Shown piece by piece: positions 25,853 through 34,502 of a stretch of 64,000 nucleotides of DNA (positions within the stretch are counted from its first letter, which is position 1; each line of letters starts with the position of its first letter). The DNA comes from Roseibium sp. MMSF_3412 (lineage in GTDB: Bacteria; Pseudomonadota; Alphaproteobacteria; Rhizobiales; Stappiaceae). The DNA is taken from NCBI RefSeq assembly GCF_030733265.1, contig NZ_JASHJI010000003.1:62001-126000 (forward strand), read 5' to 3'. The position numbers were made by a program, and so were the translations under genes. Under the pieces are notes generated by a model, which worked only from the letters and a program-made list of their open reading frames with translations, was not told where the DNA came from and ran no database searches.

Positions 25853-27748
25853 CTAAGCTGCAGCGACGTCGTTCAGGAAATCCCGGATCTCGTTGCGCAG
25901 ATCCTCGGTCCGCTTGACCACATCGCTGGTCCGGCTTCCCATGTCGGCAGCCGCAGAACTCGACTGCTGAGCAATCTGCTCCACCTGCGCCATGTCGCCG
26001 ACAACCGAACGTGTCTGATCTGCCGCTTCAAGAACGTTGCCCTTGATCGCATCCGTCGACTGCCGCTTGCTTTCCAGATCGCCGGCGATCTGCGTTGTGC
26101 AGTTCGTGACGTCGCCAATATCGGAAATGATCTTCTCGATCGCCTCAACGACGCGGTCGGTGCGCTCCTGAACCAGTTCAACCTGACCGGTGATCTGCTC
26201 CGTCGCCGAAGCCGTCTGACCTGCGAGGGTCTTGACCTCGCCGGCGACGACTTCGAACCCCTTGCCCGCGTCGCCTGCACGTGCCGCCTCGATGGTCGCG
26301 TTGAGCGCCAGCAGGTTTGTCTGATCCGCGATCGCGTTGATCAGGGAAACGATTTCCCCGATTGACCTGGAGATTTCCGAAAGGCTCTCGATTTCGGCGT
26401 TCGCTGCGGCGGCATTCTGGTTTGCCGCCTGCGCGAGATCCGTCGCGTCCTGCGCCTGACGGCTGATGGCGGTTATGTCATTTGCCAGCACTTCCGCCGC
26501 CTCGGCAACCGCATCGACATTCTGTGAAGCGCCGGAGGACGCGGCAGCCGTGTCCCGTGCCCGCTGATCGGCGTTCTGGGCAACATCCTCAAGCGTTCCG
26601 GACGTGTTTTTCATGTCTGCGAGCGCGTCGTTCACCTCGCGCAGCAGATCGGTCATTCGGGTTCTGAACCCTTCGATCAGTGCTTCGACACGCTCCTGGC
26701 GTTCCGCCGCGGCCTGCCCTTCGAGACGCTGCCGTTCTTCGGTCAGCTCAATCGTTCGGTCGCGATAGTATCCGACCGCCCGGGCGATGTCCGAAATCTC
26801 GGTATGCCCATACGTAAATGGAAGTTCGTTGTCGAGGCCGTCAGAGTCGGCAAGATTCCGGATTCCGCTGTTAAGGGCATGAATGCAGTAGAGAATGGAC
26901 TTGCTGAAATGCCAGGCAATGCCGAACGCAAGCAGAAAGACGACACCGAGGGCAATGGCTACACCCCACATGCGCAGCTTCGATTGCCAGACCATCGTCT
27001 CCAGTCTGGCTCCGAGTTCCGCCGTGCTGACCTGTTGCAATCCATCGATCGCGGCAAGGAACTCGCCGAAACGCGCACGCAGCGGTGACAGATCGATTTG
27101 CGTCCCGTCGGCACCCTGGCCGACCTGCTTGGCCACACGCGCCATTTCTCCCTGAAACTTGCCGTTTGCCTGCCGGTAAGCCTTCGCCGCCTTGCTGAAC
27201 GGCGTCTCCTCGCTCGATGTCAGTGCGCCCTGGTCCGCACGCGTTGCTGCGCTGATCGTATCCGCGAGCACCTTGAACTGCCCCGCTCCGACCAGAACCG
27301 ACATGGTGTCGGCGTGTCTGAGCTGTGCGTTTTCGGCAACCCTTTCACCATTGCGCACGAGGGCACTGGTGCGCACGACAAGGTCTGATAGCTGGCCGGC
27401 AACGAGGCCTGCCAGAAAATTGGTCTCCTGGGATCTGTTGGCCACGACACCGGACTTTTCGCCGATGCAGGCGCTGGCTCTGTGCGCCTGCCTCAGTCTT
27501 CCGGCGGCTGAACCTGCAGGCTCTTCAGGCGTGCAGTCCGGGTAGTCGGCAAGGACGCTGGGTGGCAGGCTCTCGGCGTCCCTCAGAACGGAGTCCTGCC
27601 ATAGCGCCTGAAGGGCGGGCAGGCTTGCGAGCTTCGCGCCGTCCCGCGCGAGGTCCTTGTAAGCCGACAGGATGATCCAGCCGGCACAGGCAACGATCGG
27701 CACCGTCAGCACAACTACCAGAAGAAAAAGCCGTTTGCGGATGGTCAA
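25853..27748 (-). CDS. Methyl-accepting chemotaxis protein
   Basis: A 631-aa chemoreceptor. A first membrane helix (about residues 7-28) is followed by a mostly helical periplasmic sensor of about 240 residues. This resembles the nitrate/nitrite-sensing or helical-bundle type. Then come a second helix ([20 protein letters not shown]), a HAMP segment and a signalling domain whose hairpin tip is [21 protein letters not shown]. The start is a TTG at 27748 after GGGAG. There is no C-terminal CheR pentapeptide; it ends FLNDVAAA. The ligand is unknown, but it lies next to the betaine-type catabolic cluster and might sense the same compound. Confidence 0.92.
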   Translation of the reverse strand: MTIRKRLFLLVVVLTVPIVACAGWIILSAYKDLARDGAKLASLPALQALWQDSVLRDAESLPPSVLADYPDCTPEEPAGSAAGRLRQAHRASACIGEKSGVVANRSQETNFLAGLVAGQLSDLVVRTSALVRNGERVAENAQLRHADTMSVLVGAGQFKVLADTISAATRADQGALTSSEETPFSKAAKAYRQANGKFQGEMARVAKQVGQGADGTQIDLSPLRARFGEFLAAIDGLQQVSTAELGARLETMVWQSKLRMWGVAIALGVVFLLAFGIAWHFSKSILYCIHALNSGIRNLADSDGLDNELPFTYGHTEISDIARAVGYYRDRTIELTEERQRLEGQAAAERQERVEALIEGFRTRMTDLLREVNDALADMKNTSGTLEDVAQNADQRARDTAAASSGASQNVDAVAEAAEVLANDITAISRQAQDATDLAQAANQNAAAANAEIESLSEISRSIGEIVSLINAIADQTNLLALNATIEAARAGDAGKGFEVVAGEVKTLAGQTASATEQITGQVELVQERTDRVVEAIEKIISDIGDVTNCTTQIAGDLESKRQSTDAIKGNVLEAADQTRSVVGDMAQVEQIAQQSSSAAADMGSRTSDVVKRTEDLRNEIRDFLNDVAAA

Positions 27749-27924
27749 AGGAAGTCTCCCGAATCGCGTTGGAACGCATTGAAAAAAAACCTAGTCCGAA
27801 AATACCAATAAATTCGAAACGGCCACCAATCCGGCGAAAGCGCGCCGATTTGCTAAGACCGCCCGCCTGCCGGGCTGGTCTGCATGGCGCGATGCCCCCG
27901 GGGGTCAGACCTGTGTAACTGCGC

Positions 27925-27990
27925 CGTCCCGGACGTGATCCGGGACCAGTGCACCGCTTCGCAGCAGGCCCCGGCTCAGGTCCGGGGCGG
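27925..27990. repeat. Direct repeat, CGTCCCG-ACGTGATCCGGGA family, copy 1
   Basis: About 65 bp repeated at 28562-28626 in the same orientation; the two share GTGATCCGGGA and CGCTTCGCAGCAGGCCCCGG. It is non-coding and lies in the 1-kb gap upstream of the chemoreceptor gene. Apart from the repeats listed here and at 28155 and 28391, I see no gene in 27749-28748. Confidence 0.6.
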
Positions 27991-28154
27991 CGAACGAAGG
28001 TGCCCGATGGATCGCCCTGCCCTTCCTTCGCAATGAAGGAGTTGCGTCAGCGCAGGACCACTCATCAGCGCAATTACCTCTCCTGATGGGGCAGGTCTTT
28101 GCTATTCCTCCAGATGGAGCGCCCGTATTTGTGATCTCCAAACACCTCACCGCC

Positions 28155-28270
28155 GTCATCCCGGCCAAGCGCAGCGCGAGCCGGGACCGGGGGGCCGGTG
28201 TCTCTCTGATCAGCAGGCAACGCTGCGGCTCACCGATCCCGGATCTCACGTTGTTCGTCCGGGATGACGG
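28155..28270. repeat. Dispersed intergenic repeat (GTCATCCCGGCCAAG family), copy 2
   Basis: Same family as 11165-11265. This copy has better matching ends, GTCATCCCGG against CCGGGATGAC, so the full unit can fold into one long hairpin. Confidence 0.6.
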
Positions 28271-28390
28271 CGGTAAAGCAAGCAGGTGCCGTCACGTTGC
28301 TTCCTGTATTGACGGCCTTTCTTCGAGACGCGCTTTCGCGCTGCTCGGGATGAGGCTGGTGGATTGAAAATCGCTCCTACTGCCGATGCT

Positions 28391-28506
28391 GTTACCTCTC
28401 CCGCCGGGAGAGGTCGGCCTGAAAGGCCGGGTGAGGGGAAAGGCGCCGACATTTATTCGAGAAATCTACCCCCTCACCCTGACCCTCTCCCCAGGGAGAG
28501 GGAAAT
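28391..28506. repeat. Inverted repeat with CTCTCCC / GGGAGAGG modules
   Basis: Two modules face each other: CCTCTCCCGCCGGGAGAGG on the left, followed by GGTGAGGGGAAAGGC, and CCCCTCACCCTGACCCTCTCC with CAGGGAGAGGGAAA on the right. The type is widespread in alphaproteobacterial intergenic DNA. A single module recurs near 63103. Confidence 0.55.
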
Positions 28507-28561
28507 CGGAGGCCGTCTCGCCGACTGAGCCGGGCCGCAGGATGACGGCAAAGGTTTGCGT

Positions 28562-28626
28562 CGTCCCGCACGTGATCCGGGAACCGGGCAGCGCTTCGCA
28601 GCAGGCCCCGGCTCAGGGCCAGCGCG
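28562..28626. repeat. Direct repeat, CGTCCCG-ACGTGATCCGGGA family, copy 2
   Basis: Second copy of the 27925-27990 unit, with a few substitutions (ACCGGGCAG in place of ACCAGTGCA). Confidence 0.6.
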
Positions 28627-28691
28627 GCGTCGTTGGGCAGCCGTAACGCTCTCCGGTCGGGGATGAGCCTCTCCTGACCGGCACCCGCAAC

Positions 28692-28722
28692 AAAAAAACC
28701 CGGCTGCCGCGGCAGCCGGGTT
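28692..28722 (-). terminator. Intrinsic terminator of the phytase-like gene
   Basis: On the minus strand the arms AACCCGGCTGCC and GGCAGCCGGGTT form a perfect 12-bp stem with a 2-nt centre, followed by a T tract, 26 bp after the stop of the phytase-like gene. Confidence 0.9.
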
Positions 28723-28748
28723 CACCGGTAAGGAACCGAATGTCCGGC

Positions 28749-30968
28749 TTAATTCAGCCGCGATGCCGGGCCGAGGTTGAAAAGCTGAGTCTCTCCCGGA
28801 GCGTCATCGACACCGTCATTGTCCGTCACCAGGATCAATTGACCACCAGCCGTGATCGCGAGTCCTTCGGGCTTGTCGAGGATCCAGCCCTTGCCGTCAG
28901 CCATTGCCGGAAGAATGTCCATCGCGTAGCGCTTCTTCAGGACCGGCAGGGTATCGCCATGTGCAGCCGGAACGACATCCTTCAGCGAGATCACCGTGAT
29001 CTGCTTGATCGCCGCATCCTCACCGCCCTTGTTGTCCCGCTCCAGCACGGCGAAGTCGCCACCGCCCATGGAAACGATTTCGGAAAGGCCGACCCAGCCA
29101 CCGGCGGCACTCTTCGGAGCATCGAGCGGATAGTGGACAAAGCCCCAGGATTTTTCGGCAGGATTGTAGATCCCGATCTTGGTGTGTCCCTTCGGATCGT
29201 CATTCCATTCGCGCTGAACGGCGACGGCAACAAGAGACTGGCCGTTCATCTCGAACTCCGCAACGCCCTCGAACGAGAACCGTTTCGCCTGATCGATCAG
29301 GCTTTGCGGCAGGGTGATCTGCTCCTCGATCGCACCGTCGGTGCCGACCTTCAGAAGCAGGTGCTCGCGCTCGTTTTTCGGATGACCTTCGGAAGCCAGC
29401 CAGAAACCGCCGCCCCTGGCGACCGAGATGCCTTCCAGGTCCAGCTTCTCCTGGTCGAACCCGGTGACGGTCACGTAGGACGTGATCTTCGCAGGTGTTG
29501 CCGAGATGTCCATCGTGTAGATCCGGGCATCGTCGTAGAAACTATCGCTGACGGCGTAAAGCTTGTGGGCATCCGAAGGATCCGCCGCAAGCGCGGAGAT
29601 CGCGCCCCAGCCGATCGGCGCGCCCTTCTCCGGGTCGACGCTTGAAACGACGGACGGATAGGACGGCGCATCGGCACCGAACTTGTAGAGCGAGATATGC
29701 GAGCGGACATTGTCCTCCGCGCTGTCGACCTCATTGGCGACGACGAACAGGTCCCGGTTCGGGATCGCCAGCAGGCCTTCCGGGCCGACATGGGTCGGCA
29801 GGAACTGGACGAATTCCGGCTCGCCGCCCGTATCCTTGTAGACGGCCACGAAGTTGCCGCGTTCCGAATTGACGAAGATCAGCGTATCACCACCAAACGT
29901 GCCGACGGCAACGCCTTCCGGCTCCGTGCCCTTCTTGTGGGCACGCTTGGCCGGATAGTGGCCATGCGACATGCCCAGATGTTCCATCTGATTGCCGCTG
30001 TCGAACAGGACCTCGCCCTTCGTGTTCCAGATCGTGAAGCCGCGCGAGCCGCCTTCATAATCACCTTCATTGGCGGTGACGAACCGCTCGTTGTCGATCC
30101 AGGCGACGGCATCGGGTTCGCGCAGGACATTCTCGCTGCTGCCCGAGGCATCGCTCATGCGCGCCTTCTTGACCGGAACGTTCTCCGCTGTCGCGGCACC
30201 TGCGGAGAAACTGGCAACGACATCGCCGGACGCAAGATCGACGATAGCGATGTGGTTGTTTTCCTGAAGCGTGACCACGGCCTGGTTGGCAGAATTGATG
30301 GAAACGAATTCCGGCTCCGGATCGGACGGTGCCACCTCGGCAAGACCGGTCAGGTCCACGATGCGCACGGCATCGCAGTTGGTCGGTGCACCGGTCTCAT
30401 CGAGATCGAAGATCGCCAGATGACCGGCCGGCATTTGCGGAATGACACCGTCGTTGAGATCTTCGTCGCGCTCGTTTTCAATCGCGATCGCAACGAACTT
30501 GCCATCCGGGGAAACGGCAACGCTGTCCGGTTGTCCCTTGGCGTCGCATGTCGCGGTGATGCCCATGCCGTCAAGCGCGATCACGGCCAGGTGACCGGCC
30601 GGGTTCACATAGTCTTCGCTGGTGTTGACACCGGCGTAGGCGGCCTTCTCGCCCATGGCAACCGATGTCGGTTCACCGCCCAGATCGACCCGCGCCATGG
30701 GCTGGATGTTCAGGGGGTTCGCGGCGTTGACGAACACGATCGCATCGCCCGGGCTGTCGGTGAAGGCGAGTGTACGTCCGTCCTTGGAAGCATAAATGAT
30801 TTCCGCAACGGTCTCCGTCGCCTTGTCGGCACCTTCCGGCAGGGTCTTGTAGACCGGATAGGTGTTGATCCGTTCGAAGTAGTCCGCCTGTGCCGCCGAC
30901 ACGGTTCCAAGACCGGCCAGAACGGCAAGGCTGACGCTCTTCAGGAAACATCCGCGAGGATCTGACAT
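28749..30968 (-). CDS. Secreted esterase-like/phytase-like beta-propeller protein
   Basis: A 739-aa exported protein. Residues 1-29 look like a Sec signal peptide (SVSLAVLAGLG then a cut after AAQA). The N-terminal half is a WD/YVTN-type propeller with choice-of-anchor-I-like features (NEGDYEGGSRGFTIWNTKG). The C-terminal half matches the esterase-like phytase family (PF13449 type): LDLEGISVARGGGFWLASEG and DKPEGLAITAGGQLILVTDND. It probably acts on phosphoesters in the periplasm or outside the cell. A Pho box sits upstream and a strong terminator downstream, so it is a single-gene transcript likely induced by phosphate shortage. The ATG follows GGGAGCTAGTGCA. The exact substrate is unknown. 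Confidence 0.87.
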   Translation of the reverse strand: MSDPRGCFLKSVSLAVLAGLGTVSAAQADYFERINTYPVYKTLPEGADKATETVAEIIYASKDGRTLAFTDSPGDAIVFVNAANPLNIQPMARVDLGGEPTSVAMGEKAAYAGVNTSEDYVNPAGHLAVIALDGMGITATCDAKGQPDSVAVSPDGKFVAIAIENERDEDLNDGVIPQMPAGHLAIFDLDETGAPTNCDAVRIVDLTGLAEVAPSDPEPEFVSINSANQAVVTLQENNHIAIVDLASGDVVASFSAGAATAENVPVKKARMSDASGSSENVLREPDAVAWIDNERFVTANEGDYEGGSRGFTIWNTKGEVLFDSGNQMEHLGMSHGHYPAKRAHKKGTEPEGVAVGTFGGDTLIFVNSERGNFVAVYKDTGGEPEFVQFLPTHVGPEGLLAIPNRDLFVVANEVDSAEDNVRSHISLYKFGADAPSYPSVVSSVDPEKGAPIGWGAISALAADPSDAHKLYAVSDSFYDDARIYTMDISATPAKITSYVTVTGFDQEKLDLEGISVARGGGFWLASEGHPKNEREHLLLKVGTDGAIEEQITLPQSLIDQAKRFSFEGVAEFEMNGQSLVAVAVQREWNDDPKGHTKIGIYNPAEKSWGFVHYPLDAPKSAAGGWVGLSEIVSMGGGDFAVLERDNKGGEDAAIKQITVISLKDVVPAAHGDTLPVLKKRYAMDILPAMADGKGWILDKPEGLAITAGGQLILVTDNDGVDDAPGETQLFNLGPASRLN

Positions 30969-31033
30969 TGCACTAGCTCCCAGTATTTTTGGTGTGAGGT
31001 GGGCGCAAGCTAGTCGGCGAAATTACAGAAACG

Positions 31034-31062
31034 GTGACACTTCCATGAAGGTTGCATGACAG
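31034..31062 (-). promoter_or_regulatory. Pho box (three 7-bp repeats) upstream of the phytase-like gene
   Basis: On the minus strand: CTGTCAT, 4 bp, CCTTCAT, 4 bp, GTGTCAC, an exact 11-bp period as in PhoB operators. Eight bases further is TAATTT (31025-31020), fitting a -10 element in the position seen in the classic pstS promoter. It ends 65 bp before the gene's ATG. Confidence 0.8.
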
Positions 31063-31198
31063 CCACACGAATAAAATATGCACCTTCCGGCGGGCTGCCT
31101 TTTCAGAATTGACTGGACAACACCCGTCATTTCTCTCACGTTGCAACACGAAAAATTTCTTGCGCGGATTGCGCGCATTTCAATCTCGGATAACTCAC

Positions 31199-32398
31199 AT
31201 GCAGATCGGATTCGTCCGTGCCGCCCTTGTTCTTGGGCTGCTGGCAGCCGTTGGGCCGTTTGCCATTGACCTTTACCTGCCCGCAACGCCCCAGATCGTA
31301 CGCGACCTCGGGACCGACGACGCGGGCGCTCATATGACGTTCACCGTCTATTTCATCGCCTTCGGATTGGCACAGCTCATCTACGGCCCGATCGCGGACT
31401 GGACCGGACGCAGACCGCCGATCTTTATCGGACTGACGGTCTTTATCGCCGGGTCTGTCATCTGCGCGATGGCAACAGACATAACCATGCTCACGCTCGG
31501 ACGGTTCGTGCAGGCGCTGGGAGCGGCAGCCCCCATGGTAATCGTCCGCGCCGTGGTGCGGGATCTGCATACAGGCACGGAAGCAACACGGCTGATGGCG
31601 CTGGTGATGCTGGTGATCAGCATCTCCCCGCTTCTCGCCCCCCTCACCGGGAGCATGATCATTTCCGTGGCCAGTTGGCGCATGATTTTCGGCGCTCTGG
31701 GTCTGATCGCACTCGCCGCGATGATTTTCACAGCCCTGCGCCTTCCCGAAACGCTGCCGCAGGACCGGCGGGTACCCGTAAAACCGGCGGTTCTCCTGCG
31801 CAGTTCCATCTTTCTCATGAAAGACTTCAGGTTCATGGGACTGACGATGATCGGCGGCTTTGCGCTGTCGAGCTTCTTCGTCTTCATCGCGTCGGCGCCC
31901 TTGGTCTACATGACACAATATGCGCTCTCGCCGACGGAATTCTCTTTTGTCTTTGCGGTCAATGCGGTGGGATTCTTTGCAGCCTCCCAATTCGCCGCCG
32001 GCCTGGGCCAGAAATACGGAATGGGCCGCGTCGCCTTCTGGGCCGTGTGCGGTTTTGCCCTGGCGACATCGTCCCTGTTCGCACTTGTCTGGCTCGGCTT
32101 CGATGACCTTCCGGTCCTGATGGCGATGTTCTTCCTTGGGAACGCGTGCCTCGGCCTCGTGATCGCCCCGACAATGGTCATGGCTCTGGAAGAACACGGC
32201 GAGCATGCCGGAATGGCGTCTTCCCTCGGCGGGACCTTTCAGATGGTGGCCGGCGGAGTCATGATCCTGATCTGCAGCCCGTTTTTCGACAGGACGGCAC
32301 TGCCCCTTGTCGGGGCGGTCGCCGCGTGCGCCTTCATCGCGTTCATTCTGGCTTTGCTCACGCTCCGGCCACAACCGGAAGCCAAGGCGCCGGCCTGA
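31199..32398 (+). CDS. MFS transporter, Bcr/CflA drug-resistance family
   Basis: A 399-aa inner-membrane exporter with 12 predicted helices. The opening is ALVLGLLAAVGPFAIDLYLP, and the loop between helices 2 and 3 reads GPIADWTGRRPPIF. Both are typical of Bcr/CflA multidrug efflux carriers. The ATG at 31199 was chosen over upstream codons because it starts directly before helix 1. It is divergent from the phytase-like gene and convergent with arsC. A related carrier is encoded at 59-60 kb. Confidence 0.9.
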   Translation: MQIGFVRAALVLGLLAAVGPFAIDLYLPATPQIVRDLGTDDAGAHMTFTVYFIAFGLAQLIYGPIADWTGRRPPIFIGLTVFIAGSVICAMATDITMLTLGRFVQALGAAAPMVIVRAVVRDLHTGTEATRLMALVMLVISISPLLAPLTGSMIISVASWRMIFGALGLIALAAMIFTALRLPETLPQDRRVPVKPAVLLRSSIFLMKDFRFMGLTMIGGFALSSFFVFIASAPLVYMTQYALSPTEFSFVFAVNAVGFFAASQFAAGLGQKYGMGRVAFWAVCGFALATSSLFALVWLGFDDLPVLMAMFFLGNACLGLVIAPTMVMALEEHGEHAGMASSLGGTFQMVAGGVMILICSPFFDRTALPLVGAVAACAFIAFILALLTLRPQPEAKAPA

Positions 32399-32406
32399 GG
32401 AAATCT

Positions 32407-32910
32407 TCAGGCAGGCGCTTTGCTTCCGATTTCGTCGAGCCTTTCCTGCAGTGAAAGCCTGTCGAGCGATGACAGCGGCAAGTTGATGAAGATCGAAATG
32501 CGGTTGTTCAGCATGCGGAACGTGTCACTGAACGCCAGTCGTTTTTCTGTCTCATTGCCGTGGACGGAAGCCGGATCGGGAACCCCCCAATGCGCGGACA
32601 TCGGCTGCCCGGGCCAGACAGGGCAGGTTTCCTTGGCTGCATTGTCACAGACGGTAAAAACAAAATCCATCACCGGCGAACCGGCCTCAGCGAACTCGGA
32701 CCAGTCCTTTGACCGGAAATCCTCGGTCTTGAAGTTCAACTTCTTCAAGAGCGCCAGCGCCTCCGGATGGACATATCCGGCAGGGAGCGACCCCGCCGAA
32801 AACGCTTTGAAACGGCCGCGCCCGTCCCGGTTCAGGATCGCTTCCGCGATGATCGAGCGCGCCGAATTGCCGGTGCACAGAAACAGGACATTATAGGTTT
32901 CGCCGGACAT
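32407..32910 (-). CDS. arsC: Arsenate reductase ArsC, low-molecular-weight phosphotyrosine phosphatase type
   Basis: A 167-aa enzyme of the LMW-PTP fold with the P-loop C-x5-R as CTGNSAR (Cys12, Arg18). It reduces arsenate to arsenite, most likely by thioredoxin or glutaredoxin coupling. The later VFTVCDNAAKETCPVWPG carries the two extra cysteines expected for the disulfide relay. The ATG at 32910 follows GGGAGATTTTG. It lies 22 bp downstream of arsR on the same strand, a minimal ars operon. No arsenite exporter (ArsB/Acr3) is next to it, unless the convergent MFS gene plays that part. Confidence 0.92.
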   Translation of the reverse strand: MSGETYNVLFLCTGNSARSIIAEAILNRDGRGRFKAFSAGSLPAGYVHPEALALLKKLNFKTEDFRSKDWSEFAEAGSPVMDFVFTVCDNAAKETCPVWPGQPMSAHWGVPDPASVHGNETEKRLAFSDTFRMLNNRISIFINLPLSSLDRLSLQERLDEIGSKAPA

Positions 32911-32932
32911 CAAAATCTCCCGAAATACGTGA

Positions 32933-33265
32933 TTACTTTCGGCACTCGACTGTTTCCATCACCTGGGCACACAGCTCGGGATGACCGCCGCAACAATCGG
33001 CCATGAGGAAAGTCAGCAGATCTTTCGTTCCATCCAGATCTGCAAAATATCGGATCGAACGCCCGTCGCGCTCGTTTCGAACCAGCCCGGCCTGCAGGAG
33101 AATCGAAAGATTGGCCGACATGGTGTTCTGGCGAACGCCAAGAACCTCTCCAACGTCTCCCGCACTCATGCCCTCCGGGCCGGCGTTGATCAGAAGCCGG
33201 AACACATCCAGGCGGGTTTTCTGGCTCAGCGCACCAAACGCGCTCAATGCATCATTTATATCCAT
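32933..33265 (-). CDS. arsR: ArsR-family arsenic-responsive repressor
   Basis: A 110-aa winged-helix repressor with the recognition helix in RQNTMSANLSILLQAGLV. Arsenite ligands are probably the C-terminal cysteines Cys91, Cys92, Cys99 and perhaps Cys108 (DCCGGHPELC), the layout of alphaproteobacterial and actinobacterial ArsR with C-terminal sensing. It heads the arsR-arsC transcript and is divergent from the PLP lyase operon. Confidence 0.92.
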   Translation of the reverse strand: MDINDALSAFGALSQKTRLDVFRLLINAGPEGMSAGDVGEVLGVRQNTMSANLSILLQAGLVRNERDGRSIRYFADLDGTKDLLTFLMADCCGGHPELCAQVMETVECRK

Positions 33266-33419
33266 AATTCATGATATCTTGATTTCTTGGTATATTACAA
33301 GTGGAAGATTTTCGGACGGGCTCAGACGCGGCCTGTTCAGATTGCCGCATTTTTTGAAGCGCTCTTGTATTCCTCCGTCCGACCTGTTGATCTGCGCTAT
33401 CGGACGGAGAAAGAACCCC

Positions 33420-34502
33420 ATGAAAACATTCGCGAACGCGTGGCTCGGCAAGGGCCTGGGCACCAATCCGGAGCTGGCCTCCGGCGACATTTCGCGATCT
33501 TTGGGTCCGGAGCGCTACTTCTTTGCCGGCGTCACCGGCATCACGCCGTCTCCGCTGCTGAACCTTCCCGAACGCGCGGCGGAACTCGGGATCGGCGCTC
33601 TTTACATAAAGGACGAACGCAATCGTCTGGGTCTCGGCAGTTTCAAGGCGCTTGGCGCAGCCTACGCGATCGCCAAGCAGGCCTTCGCAAAAATCGAGAC
33701 GGGTGCGGCCAGCGATCCGGCATCCGCGCTCAACGGCACGACCTTCGTCTGCGCCAGCGCGGGCAATCACGGGCTGTCTCTCGCCGAAGGAGCCAGGATG
33801 TTCGGCGCTGCGGCAGTGGTCTTCGTTTCTGAAACCGTGCCGGAGGCTTTTGCGGACAGACTACGGGAGCGCGGCGCGCGGGTCGTCCGCGCCGGGGCGA
33901 TCTACGAAGACAGCATGGCCGAGGCCGCAAGGCAGGCGGACGAAAACGGCTGGCAACTTCTGTCCGACAGCACATGGCCCGGCATGACGGCGCCCGGACG
34001 GGACGTGATGGAAGGTTATCTGATCATGGGAACCGAGATCGAAGACCAGATCCCGGAGCCGCCGACCCACGTTTTTCTGCAGGCTGGTGTTGGCGGCCTC
34101 GCCGCGGGCTGCGCCTCCAGCGCACGCACAAGCTGGGGAGATGACGTAACCATTGTGGTCGTGGAACCGGAGGCTGCCCCCGCGCTACAGGCGAGCATTG
34201 CAGCCGGCAAACCTGTCCTCGCTCCGGGCCCGGTTTCGAACATGGGCCGCCTGGATTGCAAGGAGCCTTCCCATCTGGCCTTGAAGTTTCTCGCCCGGGA
34301 GGCGAACCGCTTCGCCATCATCACGGATGAAGAGGCGAACGAGACCGTTGCCTGGCTGAAGGATCACGACCTCGCCACCACACCGTCGGGAGCAGCCGGT
34401 GTCGCGGCGCTTCATCATGCCAGGGGCCAATTCGAAGACCTGGGCCTGACCGCGCAGTCTCGTATCCTTTGCTACCTTTCGGAAGGCCCGGAACATGGCT
34501 GA
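33420..34502 (+). CDS. PLP-dependent diaminopropionate ammonia-lyase-like enzyme (fold type II)
   Basis: A 360-aa enzyme of the threonine-dehydratase / diaminopropionate ammonia-lyase group. The PLP lysine is Lys76 in GLGSFKALGAAYA, preceded by IKDERNRL as in DAPAL; SAGNHGLSLAEGA is the substrate loop and QAGVGGLAAG the phosphate loop. The frame is open further upstream, but the ATG at 33420 follows GGAGAAAG. It overlaps the M24 gene by 8 bp, so these and the racemase-like gene form an operon. It could remove ammonia from 2,3-diaminopropionate, a 3-hydroxy amino acid or an EutB-like intermediate. Confidence 0.85.
   Translation: MKTFANAWLGKGLGTNPELASGDISRSLGPERYFFAGVTGITPSPLLNLPERAAELGIGALYIKDERNRLGLGSFKALGAAYAIAKQAFAKIETGAASDPASALNGTTFVCASAGNHGLSLAEGARMFGAAAVVFVSETVPEAFADRLRERGARVVRAGAIYEDSMAEAARQADENGWQLLSDSTWPGMTAPGRDVMEGYLIMGTEIEDQIPEPPTHVFLQAGVGGLAAGCASSARTSWGDDVTIVVVEPEAAPALQASIAAGKPVLAPGPVSNMGRLDCKEPSHLALKFLAREANRFAIITDEEANETVAWLKDHDLATTPSGAAGVAALHHARGQFEDLGLTAQSRILCYLSEGPEHG

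Noticed and set aside
27925..28626. CRISPR array
   Set aside because: Repeats are few, of different families, unevenly spaced and much longer than CRISPR repeats; no cas gene is present.
29697..30965. Plus-strand open frame of 422 codons
   Set aside because: Antisense to the secreted phytase-like gene, which has signal peptide, Pho box and terminator.
31136..32374. Minus-strand open frame of 412 codons
   Set aside because: Antisense to the Bcr/CflA carrier; the translation is charged and repetitive with no family likeness.
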